Part shown: positions 17,182 through 26,709 of the stretch, piece after piece
How positions within the stretch are numbered: position 1 is the first letter of the stretch
How the letters are laid out: each line of letters starts with the position of its first letter
From: an uncultured Ruminiclostridium sp.
Lineage (GTDB): Bacteria > Bacillota > Clostridia > Oscillospirales > Ruminococcaceae
Assembly: GCA_947594425.1 (NCBI GenBank)
Contig: CANQED010000007.1
Coordinates: 1 to 64,000, forward strand
Direction: 5' to 3'
DNA: 64,000 nt
Made by a program: the position numbers and the translations under genes
Notes under the pieces: generated by a model
Told to the model about the DNA's origin: nothing
The model's input: only the letters and a program-made list of their open reading frames with translations
Database searches by the model: none

Positions 17182-19545
17182 ATGAAGCGTATATTCGGCG
17201 CGCTTTTCGGAGCGATATTTTCCGCGCTGGTCTGCTGCGTCTGCGCCTTTGCCGAAAAGAGCGGCGAGTGGGAATATACCGCGTACGACGACGGCACCGC
17301 TATGATAATCGGCTATTCGGGCAATGCCGACACGGCGGACGTGCCGTCAGAGCTCGACGGGCATACCGTCACGGTGCTGAAGATATTTTCCTTTAACGGT
17401 CATAACGAGCTAAAGACCGTAAATATCCCGCCCACAGTCACTTCTATTTATGAAGAGAGCGAGCAGGATTACGAGTTCGGCATAGAAGAATTTATCGTAG
17501 ATAAGCTCAACGCCGACCTGTGCTCTGTAGACGGGGTGATATTTTCTGAGGATATGAGTAAGCTTATCGCCTATCCTATGGGCAATGAGAGGCAGGAGTA
17601 CGCTGTCCCCGACGGTGTGAGCCGTATATATCCCCGCGCGTTTTATCGTGCGAAAAATCTTGTTACCGTCAGCTTTCCCGATAGCTTTGAGGCGTTCAAC
17701 ACCCGCAGCTTTGAGGGGTGCGGCTCGCTTAATACCATAAAGCTGTCTAAGACGTTTAGCGTAGAGGAGTTTCTTTCGCAGGACTTTTACAGCTCGTTTA
17801 TCGGCTGTGATAATTTTGAGCAAATAGATATCGAAGAGGGCGGCGAATACGAAAGTGTCGACGGCGTTCTTTACTCCTCGGACATGACCGCGCTCGCGCT
17901 TTATCCGCGCGGCAAAAAGGACAAGTCTTATACCGTGCCGAGCGGCGTAGAGGAGATAATGTCGGGTGCTTTTATGGGCTGTGCGTATCTCGAGCAGGTG
18001 ATAATTCCCGAGAGCGTCAGCGAAATAGGGGTCAGCGCCTTTAAGGATTGCGCCGCGCTAAGCGACATACAGCTGCCCGACGGTATAGCCGCTTTACCGC
18101 AGGAGTGCTTTGAGGGGTGTATCTCCCTTAAGAGCGTGGATTTCCCCGAGGGGCTTATGTATATAGATATGTATGCCTTTAAAAACAGCGGCATAGAAAG
18201 CGTATACATAACCGATAATATCTTGACCGTCGGGTCGGGCGCGTATTTTGGCTGCGACGGGCTATCCGAATTTACGGTGTCGGACAACGCTCAAGGCTTT
18301 TATGTAAAAGACGGGGTGTTATATCAGGACAGCGAGTTAGTGTCCTACCCCGCGGGAAGGAAAGATAAAGCTTTCGTCGTCCCCGACGGTATAGAATATA
18401 TCACCTATGATCTTTTTAACGGCAACAAGTATCTTGAAGAGGTGACCCTCTCGGACAGCGTTACCAAGATAGAGGACGAGGCGTTTATGGGCTGTACCGC
18501 ATTAAAAAAGCTAAATAACGGCAAAAATGTTGAGAAGATAGGCGTAGACGCTTTTACCGACACCGCCCTGTTGTCAAGCGGCGGCGACCCCGTAAAATAC
18601 GTCGGCAATTGGGCGGTAGCCTGTGACGATACCGCGACCGAGGCTGTGGTAAGGGACGGCACGACCGTGCTCGCGGAGGATATTTTCAGATATTGTGAGA
18701 AGCTTACTAAGGTCGTCTTGCCAAAGGGGATAGAGCGTATACCCTCGGGCGCTTTTGCATACTGCTATTCGCTCAAAAGTGTTAGTATCCCCGACACGGT
18801 GACTAATGTGGATTACGGCGCGTTTTTATACTGCAAGGCGCTCGAGAGCGTCACCTTTCCAGACAGCGTGACAAAGCTCGGCTCGGATATTTTCAGAGGA
18901 TGCTGGAGCCTTAAAAGCTTTGTATTTCCTAAGGATATAACCGAAGTGCCGACGTTTATGTTTTCTTACTGCTATGCGCTAAACTCGGTGACCTTGCCGC
19001 ACGGATTAAAGACGATAGACTCGTATGCGTTTGATTTTTGCACCGCGCTTACCGCGATACATATCCCCGATGAGACGGAGGAGATAAAGTACAACGCGTT
19101 TAATAACTGCACATCGCTAAACAGCATAATTATCCCCGAGAGCACGACTGTTATCGACGATAATACCTTTAACGACTGTGAGAGCCTCTCTACGGTGGTG
19201 ATCCACGAGAATGTCACCGAAATAGGAGAAGAGGCGTTCATCGGCTGTAACAGGCTGAAAACCGTATACTACGCGGGCAGCGAGGAGCAGTGGGGCGCGC
19301 TGCCTGTCGGCGAGGGCAACGATATACTAAGCGAGGCTGATATAATATTCGACACCCCTAAATTAGAGGCGCTAAAGCTGATAAACGAGCCCGTTGATGA
19401 GGACGACAAGACCTCGGATGGCTTTGGCGGGGTTAGCAGATTGTCTATAATAATAGCCTCGGTATCGGTCGGACTATTGCTGCTTGCGGGGATATTGAAG
19501 CTTGTTAAGCTCAAAAAACATTCAGCTAAAGTAGACAACGAATAG
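17182..19545 (+). CDS. Secreted, membrane-anchored leucine-rich-repeat (BspA-type) protein
   Basis: From the ATG at 17182, preceded by GGGGGGAT, the 787-residue product starts with a signal peptide (FGALFGAIFSALVCCVCAFA, cut near residue 23). It then has roughly 25 BspA/LRR_5 repeats with the pattern (I/V)xxxAFxxCxxLxxVxxPxxV, and ends in a transmembrane helix (about residues 755-775) with a basic cytoplasmic tail. Such proteins are exposed on the cell surface and often take part in binding. The ligand is unknown. The repeats span nearly the whole ectodomain, and no enzymatic domain is visible. It sits alone between the spoIIIA terminator and the ruv operon. Confidence 0.85.
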   Translation: MKRIFGALFGAIFSALVCCVCAFAEKSGEWEYTAYDDGTAMIIGYSGNADTADVPSELDGHTVTVLKIFSFNGHNELKTVNIPPTVTSIYEESEQDYEFGIEEFIVDKLNADLCSVDGVIFSEDMSKLIAYPMGNERQEYAVPDGVSRIYPRAFYRAKNLVTVSFPDSFEAFNTRSFEGCGSLNTIKLSKTFSVEEFLSQDFYSSFIGCDNFEQIDIEEGGEYESVDGVLYSSDMTALALYPRGKKDKSYTVPSGVEEIMSGAFMGCAYLEQVIIPESVSEIGVSAFKDCAALSDIQLPDGIAALPQECFEGCISLKSVDFPEGLMYIDMYAFKNSGIESVYITDNILTVGSGAYFGCDGLSEFTVSDNAQGFYVKDGVLYQDSELVSYPAGRKDKAFVVPDGIEYITYDLFNGNKYLEEVTLSDSVTKIEDEAFMGCTALKKLNNGKNVEKIGVDAFTDTALLSSGGDPVKYVGNWAVACDDTATEAVVRDGTTVLAEDIFRYCEKLTKVVLPKGIERIPSGAFAYCYSLKSVSIPDTVTNVDYGAFLYCKALESVTFPDSVTKLGSDIFRGCWSLKSFVFPKDITEVPTFMFSYCYALNSVTLPHGLKTIDSYAFDFCTALTAIHIPDETEEIKYNAFNNCTSLNSIIIPESTTVIDDNTFNDCESLSTVVIHENVTEIGEEAFIGCNRLKTVYYAGSEEQWGALPVGEGNDILSEADIIFDTPKLEALKLINEPVDEDDKTSDGFGGVSRLSIIIASVSVGLLLLAGILKLVKLKKHSAKVDNE

Positions 19546-19560
19546 ATCATAGCAAATTAT

Positions 19561-19589
19561 TTGACATCCTGCCGAATTTATGCTATAAT
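19561..19589 (+). promoter_or_regulatory. Sigma-A promoter for ruvC-ruvA-ruvB
   Basis: TTGACA (19561-19566) and TATAAT (19584-19589) are separated by 17 bases, matching consensus at every position. The leader to the ruvC ATG is about 60 bases. No LexA-box-like dyad is seen near it. Confidence 0.85.
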
Positions 19590-19656
19590 AATTTATTATG
19601 GATTATTATAGCATTCGGCGGGATTTTTTCTTTGCCGAGAGCAAAAAAGGAGAGCT

Positions 19657-20148
19657 ATGAGGATAATCGGGATAGACCCGGGATACGCGATAGTGGGCTA
19701 CGGTATCGTCGATTATACAAACGGGCGGTTTAGCGTGGTAGAATACGGCGCGATAACCACCGACAAGGACACGCCCTTTGACAAAAGGCTGTGTGAGATA
19801 TACGCCGATTATTGCTACCTTTTGGATAATTTTAAGCCCGAGGCGCTGTCTATGGAGCGATTGTACTTTAACACCAACCAAAAGACCGCCATAGACGTAG
19901 CGCAGGCGAGGGGGATAATAGCCTTAGCCTCCGCACAGCGCGCCCTCGATATAAACGAGTACACCCCCCTACAGGTAAAGCAGGCTGTGGTAGGCTACGG
20001 GCGTGCGGTCAAAAAGCAGGTGCAGGATATGACAAAGCGCATACTTTGCCTCGATAGCGTGCCTAAGCCCGACGACACCGCCGACGCACTCGCGCTCGCT
20101 ATCTGTCACGCGCACACGAGCGGCTCTCTATTAAAAAAGCTTGTATGA
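19657..20148 (+). CDS. ruvC: Holliday junction resolvase RuvC
   Basis: The 163-residue RNase H-fold endonuclease cuts four-way DNA junctions made during recombination and repair. The acidic active site is visible: Asp in GIDPGYAIVGYG near residue 7, Glu in LSMERLYF near residue 68, and the late DDTADALALA motif. The RBS AAAAGGAG precedes the ATG. It is the first gene of a ruvC-ruvA-ruvB operon with short gaps (11 and 49 bases). Confidence 0.95.
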   Translation: MRIIGIDPGYAIVGYGIVDYTNGRFSVVEYGAITTDKDTPFDKRLCEIYADYCYLLDNFKPEALSMERLYFNTNQKTAIDVAQARGIIALASAQRALDINEYTPLQVKQAVVGYGRAVKKQVQDMTKRILCLDSVPKPDDTADALALAICHAHTSGSLLKKLV

Positions 20149-20159
20149 AAGGATAATAT

Positions 20160-20753
20160 ATGATATACAGTGTACATGGCGAGCTTGTCGCCGTCGAGCA
20201 AAATCTTGCCGTTGTAGAATGCGCGGGCGTGGGATACGCCTGCCGCACTACCGCATACACCTTGTCTAAGCTAAAGACGGGGGACACGGTGACACTTTAC
20301 ACGGTGCTTAAAATAAGCGAGGACAGCGCGGACTTGTTCGGCTTTGCGGATAAGAGCGAGCTCGATTGTTTTAAGATGCTGACCTCCGTATCGGGGGTAG
20401 GCGCTAAGGGGGCATTGTCGATACTGTCTATTATGCCGCCCGAGAGGTTTGCCCTTTGTGTAGCGTCGGGCGACAGCAAGGCGCTTACTAGCGCCCCGGG
20501 TATAGGCAAAAAGACCGCCGAGCTTATTATACTAAAGCTAAAGGACAAGATAGCTAAGCAGTCTATAAGCGTTAAGTCCGCCTCCGCCGATTTTACACCG
20601 AGTACTGCGGGCGCAATGTCGGAGGCGCTGACGGCGCTGCAGGTGCTCGGGTACGGCACCGCCGAGGCGGCGGGAGCTCTTGCGGGACTGCCGCAGGATA
20701 TGCCCGTAAACGAGCTTGTTAAGGCGGCGCTTAAAAATTTGTCGAAATTCTGA
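20160..20753 (+). CDS. ruvA: Holliday junction helicase subunit RuvA
   Basis: The 197-residue protein has the N-terminal OB-fold (MIYSVHGELVAVEQNLAVVE), the helix-hairpin-helix region with VSGVGAKGAL and APGIGKKTAE (about residues 75-125), and the small C-terminal domain III that contacts RuvB. It binds the Holliday junction as a tetramer and loads the RuvB motor. Confidence 0.95.
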   Translation: MIYSVHGELVAVEQNLAVVECAGVGYACRTTAYTLSKLKTGDTVTLYTVLKISEDSADLFGFADKSELDCFKMLTSVSGVGAKGALSILSIMPPERFALCVASGDSKALTSAPGIGKKTAELIILKLKDKIAKQSISVKSASADFTPSTAGAMSEALTALQVLGYGTAEAAGALAGLPQDMPVNELVKAALKNLSKF

Positions 20754-20802
20754 CAAGGTATCACGACCGTATACAAGCAATTTTTGGAGGATAACCGCAT
20801 AA

Positions 20803-21849
20803 ATGATAGAGAAATCGGATTTTCCCGAGGCAAGGGCTGCCGAGCGGATAGTAGACCCCGCACTCAGCGAGGAGGACAGCGACCTTGAGCTTTCTTTACG
20901 CCCTAAGTTTTTGCACGAATATATAGGACAAGAAAGCGTAAAGGCTAATATGTCCGTATATATCGAGGCGGCTAAGAGCCGCAAGGAGACGCTCGACCAC
21001 GTTTTGCTGTACGGCCCGCCGGGGCTGGGCAAGACCACCTTAGCGAGGATAATCGCTAACGAGATGGGCGTTAATATCAAGACCGTGACGGGTCCCGCGA
21101 TAGAAAAGACGGGGGATCTTGCGGCACTGCTTACGGGACTGCAAACGGGGGACGTGCTTTTTATCGACGAGATACACCGCCTTTCGCGTCAGGTCGAGGA
21201 GATACTTTACTCGGCTATGGAGGACTTTGTGCTGGATATTATGATAGGCAAGGGCCCCTCCGCGCAGTCGATAAGGGTAGACCTTAATAAATTTACGCTT
21301 ATCGGCGCTACGACCAGGGCGGGGCAGATAACAAAGCCGCTTAGGGATAGGTTCGGCATAGTAATGAGACTTGAGCCCTACACCGAGCAGCAGCTTACTC
21401 AGATAATACAGCGCTCGGCGGTATTGCTTGCCGTTCCGTGCGAAAGGGACGGCGCCGAGGAGCTTGCGCGGCGTTCGCGCGGCACACCGCGTATCGCCAA
21501 CCGTATGCTTAAGCGCGCGAGCGATTTTGCCTTAGTAATGGGCGACGGCAGGCTTACGCGCGAAATGGCGGATATAGCGCTAAACAGTCAGGAGATAGAT
21601 AAGCTCGGGCTTGACAGCCTTGACAGACGTATGCTCGAAATGATAATAAAGGGCTACGGCGGAGGACCCGTAGGGCTTGAAACTCTCGCCGCCGCGCTCG
21701 GAGAAGAATCGGTAACGCTCGAGGACGTGTGCGAGCCGTTTTTGATGCAGCTCGGCTTTTTATCCCGCACACCGAGAGGGCGGTGCGCTACAGACCTTGC
21801 GTATAAGCATTTGGGGATACTGCGCGACGGTCAGCAAAGACTTGATTAA
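20803..21849 (+). CDS. ruvB: Holliday junction branch-migration ATPase RuvB
   Basis: The 348-residue AAA+ motor has Walker [12 protein letters not shown] near residue 68, Walker [11 protein letters not shown], sensor 1 GATTRAG and a C-terminal winged helix ([10 protein letters not shown]). It drives branch migration together with RuvA. The RBS GGAGGA lies 13 bases ahead of the ATG. The full length and all motifs are intact. Confidence 0.96.
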   Translation: MIEKSDFPEARAAERIVDPALSEEDSDLELSLRPKFLHEYIGQESVKANMSVYIEAAKSRKETLDHVLLYGPPGLGKTTLARIIANEMGVNIKTVTGPAIEKTGDLAALLTGLQTGDVLFIDEIHRLSRQVEEILYSAMEDFVLDIMIGKGPSAQSIRVDLNKFTLIGATTRAGQITKPLRDRFGIVMRLEPYTEQQLTQIIQRSAVLLAVPCERDGAEELARRSRGTPRIANRMLKRASDFALVMGDGRLTREMADIALNSQEIDKLGLDSLDRRMLEMIIKGYGGGPVGLETLAAALGEESVTLEDVCEPFLMQLGFLSRTPRGRCATDLAYKHLGILRDGQQRLD

Positions 21850-21855
21850 GATACG

Positions 21856-21883
21856 AAAGGAGAAACGCCTTTATTTAGGCGTT
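21856..21883 (+). promoter_or_regulatory. Hairpin between Shine-Dalgarno and start codon of glmM
   Basis: AAAGGAG (21856-21862) is the only good ribosome-binding site, yet it lies 29 bases before the glmM ATG at 21892. Between them AACGCCT (21864-21870) pairs perfectly with AGGCGTT (21877-21883) around a six-base loop. Folding would remove 20 bases and leave an effective spacing of nine bases, close to ideal. This arrangement is known from phage T4 gene 38. The role here is inferred. Confidence 0.6.
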
Positions 21884-21891
21884 AGACGGAT

Positions 21892-23247
21892 ATGGGACGA
21901 CTATTCGGAACAGACGGTGCGAGAGGCGTCGCGGTGACCGAGCTTACCTGCGAGACGGCGATGAATATAGGCAGGGCGGCGGCGATGGTACTTACTAAGC
22001 ACCTTAATAAGACCCGCGCGCGCATACTTATAGGAAAGGATACGCGTATCTCCTCGGATATTCTCGAAGCGGCGCTTATCGCGGGGATAACCTCGGTCGG
22101 AGCGGACGTAGAGCTGCTCGGCGTAGTGCCTACCCCCGCTGTGGCATACCTTGTAAAGCACTATCAGGCCGACGCGGGAGTGATGATCTCCGCCTCGCAT
22201 AATTCGGTAGAATATAACGGGATAAAGCTGTTTTCGTCGACGGGCTTTAAGCTGCCCGACGCGGTAGAAAACGAGATAGAGGCGCTCGTGCTGGATACCC
22301 CCGAGCAAATAAAGCTTTTCAGCGGCAAGGACGTCGGGCGGGTAAAGAGCTTAGACGGCGCGGAGAAGATCTACACCGACCACATACGCTCTACCGTAAA
22401 GGGCGACTTTAAGGGGCTGCGCGTCGGCATAGACTGCGCAAACGGCAGCGCCTCAGCCACGGCAAAGGAGCTGTTCGGCGGGTTTGACGCGGATTTTATT
22501 TATATAAACGATACGCCGAGCGGGCTTAATATCAACGACAACTGCGGCTCTACTCATATCGACGGGCTGAAAAGGCTAATCACAGAGCAGGGCTGCGATA
22601 TAGGCTTTGCCTTTGACGGCGACGCGGACAGGTGTCTTGCGGTGGACGAAAAGGGCAATATGGTAGACGGCGACAAGCTGATAGCTATGATGTCGCGGTA
22701 TATGAAAGAACAGCACACCCTAAGAAACAATACCGCCGTAGTAACTGTCATGAGCAATCTCGGCTTTCATAATTTTATGAAAGATAACGGCATAGGCACG
22801 GTGTGCACTAAGGTCGGGGACAGATACGTCCTTGAAGAAATGCTCGCGCACGGCTATAATATCGGCGGAGAGCAGTCGGGGCATATAATATTTCTTGACT
22901 GCGCGACGACGGGCGACGGACAGCTCACCGCCGTGCAGGTATTGCAAATGCTATACGACGCGAAAAAGCCGCTTAGCGCTCTTGCGGGCGAGATACCCGA
23001 TTATCCGCAAAAGCTCGAAAACGTCACTATAACCGAGGACAAACGCGGGCTCTGGTCTAAGACCCCCGAGATAAACGATATAATTCAGCAGGCGCAGACA
23101 GCCCTCGGGTCGAGCGGCAGGATACTCGTGCGCGAGAGCGGCACAGAGCCGCTGCTCAGAGTAATGGTCGAGGCGGCAAAACCCGAGCAGGTCGACGAGT
23201 GGACGGCTAAGATATCCGATGTAGTAAGGCAGTGCCTTTGCAATTAA
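21892..23247 (+). CDS. glmM: Phosphoglucosamine mutase GlmM
   Basis: The 451-residue enzyme converts glucosamine-6-phosphate to glucosamine-1-phosphate for UDP-GlcNAc and cell-wall synthesis. The phosphoserine Ser102 lies in ISASHNSVEYNG, the Mg site is DGDADRC, and the phosphate-binding loop is RESGTEPLLRVM near the C-terminus. It follows ruvB, with an unusual structured spacer between its RBS and start codon, which may affect translation. No glmS lies nearby. Confidence 0.96.
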   Translation: MGRLFGTDGARGVAVTELTCETAMNIGRAAAMVLTKHLNKTRARILIGKDTRISSDILEAALIAGITSVGADVELLGVVPTPAVAYLVKHYQADAGVMISASHNSVEYNGIKLFSSTGFKLPDAVENEIEALVLDTPEQIKLFSGKDVGRVKSLDGAEKIYTDHIRSTVKGDFKGLRVGIDCANGSASATAKELFGGFDADFIYINDTPSGLNINDNCGSTHIDGLKRLITEQGCDIGFAFDGDADRCLAVDEKGNMVDGDKLIAMMSRYMKEQHTLRNNTAVVTVMSNLGFHNFMKDNGIGTVCTKVGDRYVLEEMLAHGYNIGGEQSGHIIFLDCATTGDGQLTAVQVLQMLYDAKKPLSALAGEIPDYPQKLENVTITEDKRGLWSKTPEINDIIQQAQTALGSSGRILVRESGTEPLLRVMVEAAKPEQVDEWTAKISDVVRQCLCN

Positions 23248-23259
23248 CAGGTGGGTTTA

Positions 23260-24123
23260 ATGAGAGTAGCAGACGGCTGGAAAGATTACAGCCTTATCGA
23301 TACGTCCGCGGGCAAAAGGCTCGAGCGCTGGGGAGATATTATCCTCGTCAGACCCGACCCGCAGATAATATGGGAAAATCCCTCTCCCTCGCCCTTATGG
23401 CATAACGCCGACGCGGTATACGAGCGCTCGTCGAGCGGCGGCGGCAGCTGGAGCTATAATAAAAAGCTCCCCGAAAGCTGGACGATAGGGTATAACGGCC
23501 TTATATTTAAGGTAAAGCCCACGGGCTTTAAGCATACGGGCATATTCCCCGAGCAGGCGGTAAACTGGGACCTTTGCGCCGAGCTGATAAAGGGCGCGGG
23601 CAGGCAGATAAACGTGCTAAATCTCTTTGCCTATACCGGCGGGGCTACCCTACAGTGCGCTAAGGCGGGGGCAAAGGTCTGCCACCTCGACGCGGTAAAG
23701 GGCATGGTCGAGTGGGCGAGAGAGAACGCCGCGCTGAGCGGCCTTTCAGACAGACCGATAAGATGGATAGTCGACGACGCGATGAAGTTTTTGCGCCGAG
23801 AGATAAAGAGAGGAAACCGCTATGACGGGATAATACTCGACCCGCCGAGCTATGGGCGGGGGACTAACGGCGAGATGTGGAAGATAGAGGACTGTATATA
23901 CGAGCTTATGCAGATGTGCACCGCCGTTCTTTCGGATAAGCCGCTGTTTTTGCTGCTAAACAGCTACACAACGGGCTTGTCGTCGTCGGTCATGGAGTAT
24001 CTCATAAATATGACGGTAGGACAAAAATATAAGATAAAGATAAATTCCGAGGAGATAGGACTCAGAGTAGAACAGACGGGGCTTGCCGTACCTGCGGGAA
24101 GCACCGCGGCGGTAATGTTTTAA
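23260..24123 (+). CDS. Class I SAM-dependent rRNA methyltransferase
   Basis: This 287-residue enzyme has a Rossmann SAM-binding core with LNLFAYTGGATLQCAKAG (about residues 125-145), HLDAVKGMVEWARENA, and the catalytic DPPSYGRG loop near residue 195, as in RlmI/RlmK-like 23S rRNA methyltransferases. It has no PUA domain, and the N-terminal 110 residues form a family-specific beta region. A GTG at 23251 is also in frame, but AGGTGG at 23249-23254 is positioned for the ATG at 23260. The target base is not predictable from sequence. Confidence 0.82.
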   Translation: MRVADGWKDYSLIDTSAGKRLERWGDIILVRPDPQIIWENPSPSPLWHNADAVYERSSSGGGSWSYNKKLPESWTIGYNGLIFKVKPTGFKHTGIFPEQAVNWDLCAELIKGAGRQINVLNLFAYTGGATLQCAKAGAKVCHLDAVKGMVEWARENAALSGLSDRPIRWIVDDAMKFLRREIKRGNRYDGIILDPPSYGRGTNGEMWKIEDCIYELMQMCTAVLSDKPLFLLLNSYTTGLSSSVMEYLINMTVGQKYKIKINSEEIGLRVEQTGLAVPAGSTAAVMF

Positions 24124-24149
24124 TTATCGCTAAAAGGAAGGGACAAAAA

Positions 24150-25022
24150 TTGAGCGATATAATTTGCGCTGAGGATATAGTATTTGAATATCCCGTGCTC
24201 GACGAGGACGGAAACGAGATAGGTAAGAACCGCGTGCTCGACGGCGTGTCGCTTAGCGTGCCCGAGGGGCAGTTTGTCGCCGTACTCGGACATAACGGCA
24301 GCGGCAAGTCCACCCTCGCTAAGCACTTTAACGGCATATTGCTCCCTACTGAGGGCAGGGTGACTATCGACGGCACCGACACCACCGACGAGGATAAGAT
24401 ATACGATATTCGCCAGACGGTGGGAATGGTTTTCCAAAATCCCGACAATCAGATAGTCGCGACGATAGTCGAGGAGGACGTTGCTTTCGCGCTGGAGAAT
24501 ATAGGCGTGCCGCCCGACGAGATACGCCGTAGGGTAGACGAGGCGTTAAAGACCGTGGATATGTACGACTACCGCGAGCATTCGCCGCACCAGCTGTCGG
24601 GCGGGCAAAAGCAGAGGGTGGCTATCGCGGGTATTATCGCAATGCGCCCGCGCTGCATAGTTATGGACGAGCCCACCGCTATGCTCGACCCAAAGGGCAG
24701 AAAAGAGATAATGAATACCATTAAGCTGCTAAACCGCGAGCACGGTATAACCGTAGTGCTCATCACCCATTATATGGAAGAGGCGGCTCAGGCAGACAGG
24801 GTAGTGGTTATAGATAAAGGAAAGATACTCCTCGACGATATCCCGCAAAGGATATTCGCACAGGTAGAGCTTTTAAAATCGGTCGGGCTCGACGTACCGC
24901 AGACGACCGAGCTGCTTTATGAGCTGAGAAAGGCGGGGATAGACGCGCCCGACGACATCTTAAGCGAGGACGACTGCGCGGACTATATCTATTCGCTTCT
25001 CACAAAGGACGGCAAGCTATGA
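24150..25022 (+). CDS. ecfA1: ECF transporter ATPase EcfA1
   Basis: The 290-residue ABC ATPase has Walker A GHNGSGKST, the Q-loop VFQNPDNQIVA, signature LSGGQKQR and Walker B CIVMDEPTAMLD. The start is TTG, preceded by AAGGAAGGG. Together with EcfA2 and EcfT it forms the shared energising module that drives vitamin or metal uptake with interchangeable S subunits. No S-component gene is adjacent, which is the rule for group II ECF modules. It overlaps ecfA2 by ATGA. Confidence 0.93.
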   Translation: MSDIICAEDIVFEYPVLDEDGNEIGKNRVLDGVSLSVPEGQFVAVLGHNGSGKSTLAKHFNGILLPTEGRVTIDGTDTTDEDKIYDIRQTVGMVFQNPDNQIVATIVEEDVAFALENIGVPPDEIRRRVDEALKTVDMYDYREHSPHQLSGGQKQRVAIAGIIAMRPRCIVMDEPTAMLDPKGRKEIMNTIKLLNREHGITVVLITHYMEEAAQADRVVVIDKGKILLDDIPQRIFAQVELLKSVGLDVPQTTELLYELRKAGIDAPDDILSEDDCADYIYSLLTKDGKL

Positions 25023-25885
25023 GCAATATTATAGAGCTTAAGAATATAACCTATAAATACAGCACGGGCACGCCGTTTGAGTCGGTGGCGGTGGACGACG
25101 TCACCCTCGAGGTAGAAAAGGGCGAGTTCTGCGGCATAATCGGGCATACGGGCAGCGGCAAGTCTACGCTGATACAGCACATAAACGGCCTTGTTAAGCC
25201 TACTCTCGGCGAGGTATATGTAGACGGCGAAAATATATGGAGCAAGGACACGGATATAAGACAGGTGCGCTTTAAGGCGGGGCTTGTGTTTCAGTATTCG
25301 GAGTACCAGCTCTTTGAAGAGACCGTCTATAAGGACATATCCTACGGCCCTAAGAATATGGGGCTAAAGGCGGAGGAGATAGACCGCAGGGTCCGCTTTG
25401 CCGCAAAGAGTATGGGTATTGATGACAGCCTGCTCGAGCGCTCGCCGTTTGATCTGTCGGGAGGGCAAAAGCGCAGGGTAGCCCTTGCGGGGGTCATCGC
25501 AATGGAACCCGAGATACTGATACTCGACGAGCCCGCCGCGGGACTTGACCCGATAGGGCGCGAAAACGTCCTCGGGCTGATAAGCGAGTATCACAAGCAA
25601 AACGGCACCACGATACTTTTGGTATCACACTCTATGGAGGATATAGTAAAGTACGCACAAAAGGTGCTTGTAATGAACAAAGGAAAAATATTCTGCCATG
25701 CGCCTACCGACGAGGTTTTCTCACGTCAGGACGAGATAATAAAGATAGGACTTGACGTGCCGCAGATAACACGCGTTATGATGAGGCTTAGAGCAAAGGG
25801 CATAGACCTCGGCACGGATATATACACCGTAGAACGCGCAAAGCAGAGGATCTTGGAGTACAAGGAAAACAAGAATAATGCTTAA
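25019..25885 (+). CDS. ecfA2: ECF transporter ATPase EcfA2
   Basis: The 288-residue ABC ATPase is paired with EcfA1. It has Walker A GHTGSGKSTLIQH, Q-loop VFQYSEYQLFEETV, signature LSGGQKRR and Walker B ILILDEPAAGLD. The C-terminal extension contains the regulatory DVPQITRVMMRL helix seen in both Ecf ATPases. It overlaps the upstream gene by four bases and ecfT by eight, implying coupled translation of the complex. Confidence 0.94.
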   Translation: MSNIIELKNITYKYSTGTPFESVAVDDVTLEVEKGEFCGIIGHTGSGKSTLIQHINGLVKPTLGEVYVDGENIWSKDTDIRQVRFKAGLVFQYSEYQLFEETVYKDISYGPKNMGLKAEEIDRRVRFAAKSMGIDDSLLERSPFDLSGGQKRRVALAGVIAMEPEILILDEPAAGLDPIGRENVLGLISEYHKQNGTTILLVSHSMEDIVKYAQKVLVMNKGKIFCHAPTDEVFSRQDEIIKIGLDVPQITRVMMRLRAKGIDLGTDIYTVERAKQRILEYKENKNNA

Positions 25886-26699
25886 AGATATAACTATCGG
25901 GCAGTTTTTTCCCGGCAACTCGATAATACATCGGCTGGACAGCCGATTTAAGATAATACTCGATATAGCGTATGTCGTAATGCTGTTCGTCACCTCTAAT
26001 TTTTACGGGCTGGCGTTGGCAGGATTATTTATGATATTAGTCTATATCCTTTCGGGAGTAGGGCTGAAGCTCATATTCAAGAGCCTAAGACCGATACTTC
26101 CGCTGATAGCGATAACCTGTATACTCAATCTCTTCTTTATAAAGGGCGAGGGTGAACCGTTAGTACAGTGGGGCTTTATCTCCATATATTATGAGGGCGT
26201 AAGCACCTCGATATTTATGGCGGTTAGGATAATGTTCCTTATCATAGGTATGTCGCTGCTGACATATACGACCTCGCCGATAGCGCTTACCGACGCGATA
26301 GAAAGGCTGCTCTCTCCGCTGAAAAAGCTGCACTTTCCGGTGCACGAGCTTGCTATGATGATGACGATAGCGCTGAGATTTATCCCCACGCTTATCGAGG
26401 AGACCGATAAGATAATGTCGGCGCAAAAGGCGCGGGGCGCCGAGCTTGACACGGGCGGGCTGATAAAAAAGGCTAAGGCGCTGGTACCCGTTATGATACC
26501 GCTGTTCGTATCGGCGTTTAAGCGGGCTAACGAGCTCGCACTGGCAATGGAGTGCCGCTGTTATCGCGGAGGCGAGGGCAGGACGCGCCTAAAGCAGCTT
26601 AAATCGGGGGCGCGGGATTATATAGCGCTGCTGATAGTGGCGGTTATGTTTGTCGGGCTGATACTGCTTAATAATTTTATCCCGAGCTTTATGCCGTAA
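25878..26699 (+). CDS. ecfT: ECF transporter transmembrane subunit EcfT
   Basis: The 273-residue membrane protein has about five to six helices and the coupling motifs SAQKARGAEL and MECRCYRGG (the family's A-R-G signatures) that dock onto EcfA1/A2. The start GQFFPGNSIIHRLDSRFKI is typical. It precedes truA by ten bases, the conserved Firmicutes order ecfA1-ecfA2-ecfT-truA. Confidence 0.94.
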   Translation: MLKDITIGQFFPGNSIIHRLDSRFKIILDIAYVVMLFVTSNFYGLALAGLFMILVYILSGVGLKLIFKSLRPILPLIAITCILNLFFIKGEGEPLVQWGFISIYYEGVSTSIFMAVRIMFLIIGMSLLTYTTSPIALTDAIERLLSPLKKLHFPVHELAMMMTIALRFIPTLIEETDKIMSAQKARGAELDTGGLIKKAKALVPVMIPLFVSAFKRANELALAMECRCYRGGEGRTRLKQLKSGARDYIALLIVAVMFVGLILLNNFIPSFMP

Positions 26700-26709
26700 A
26701 GGAGTATGT

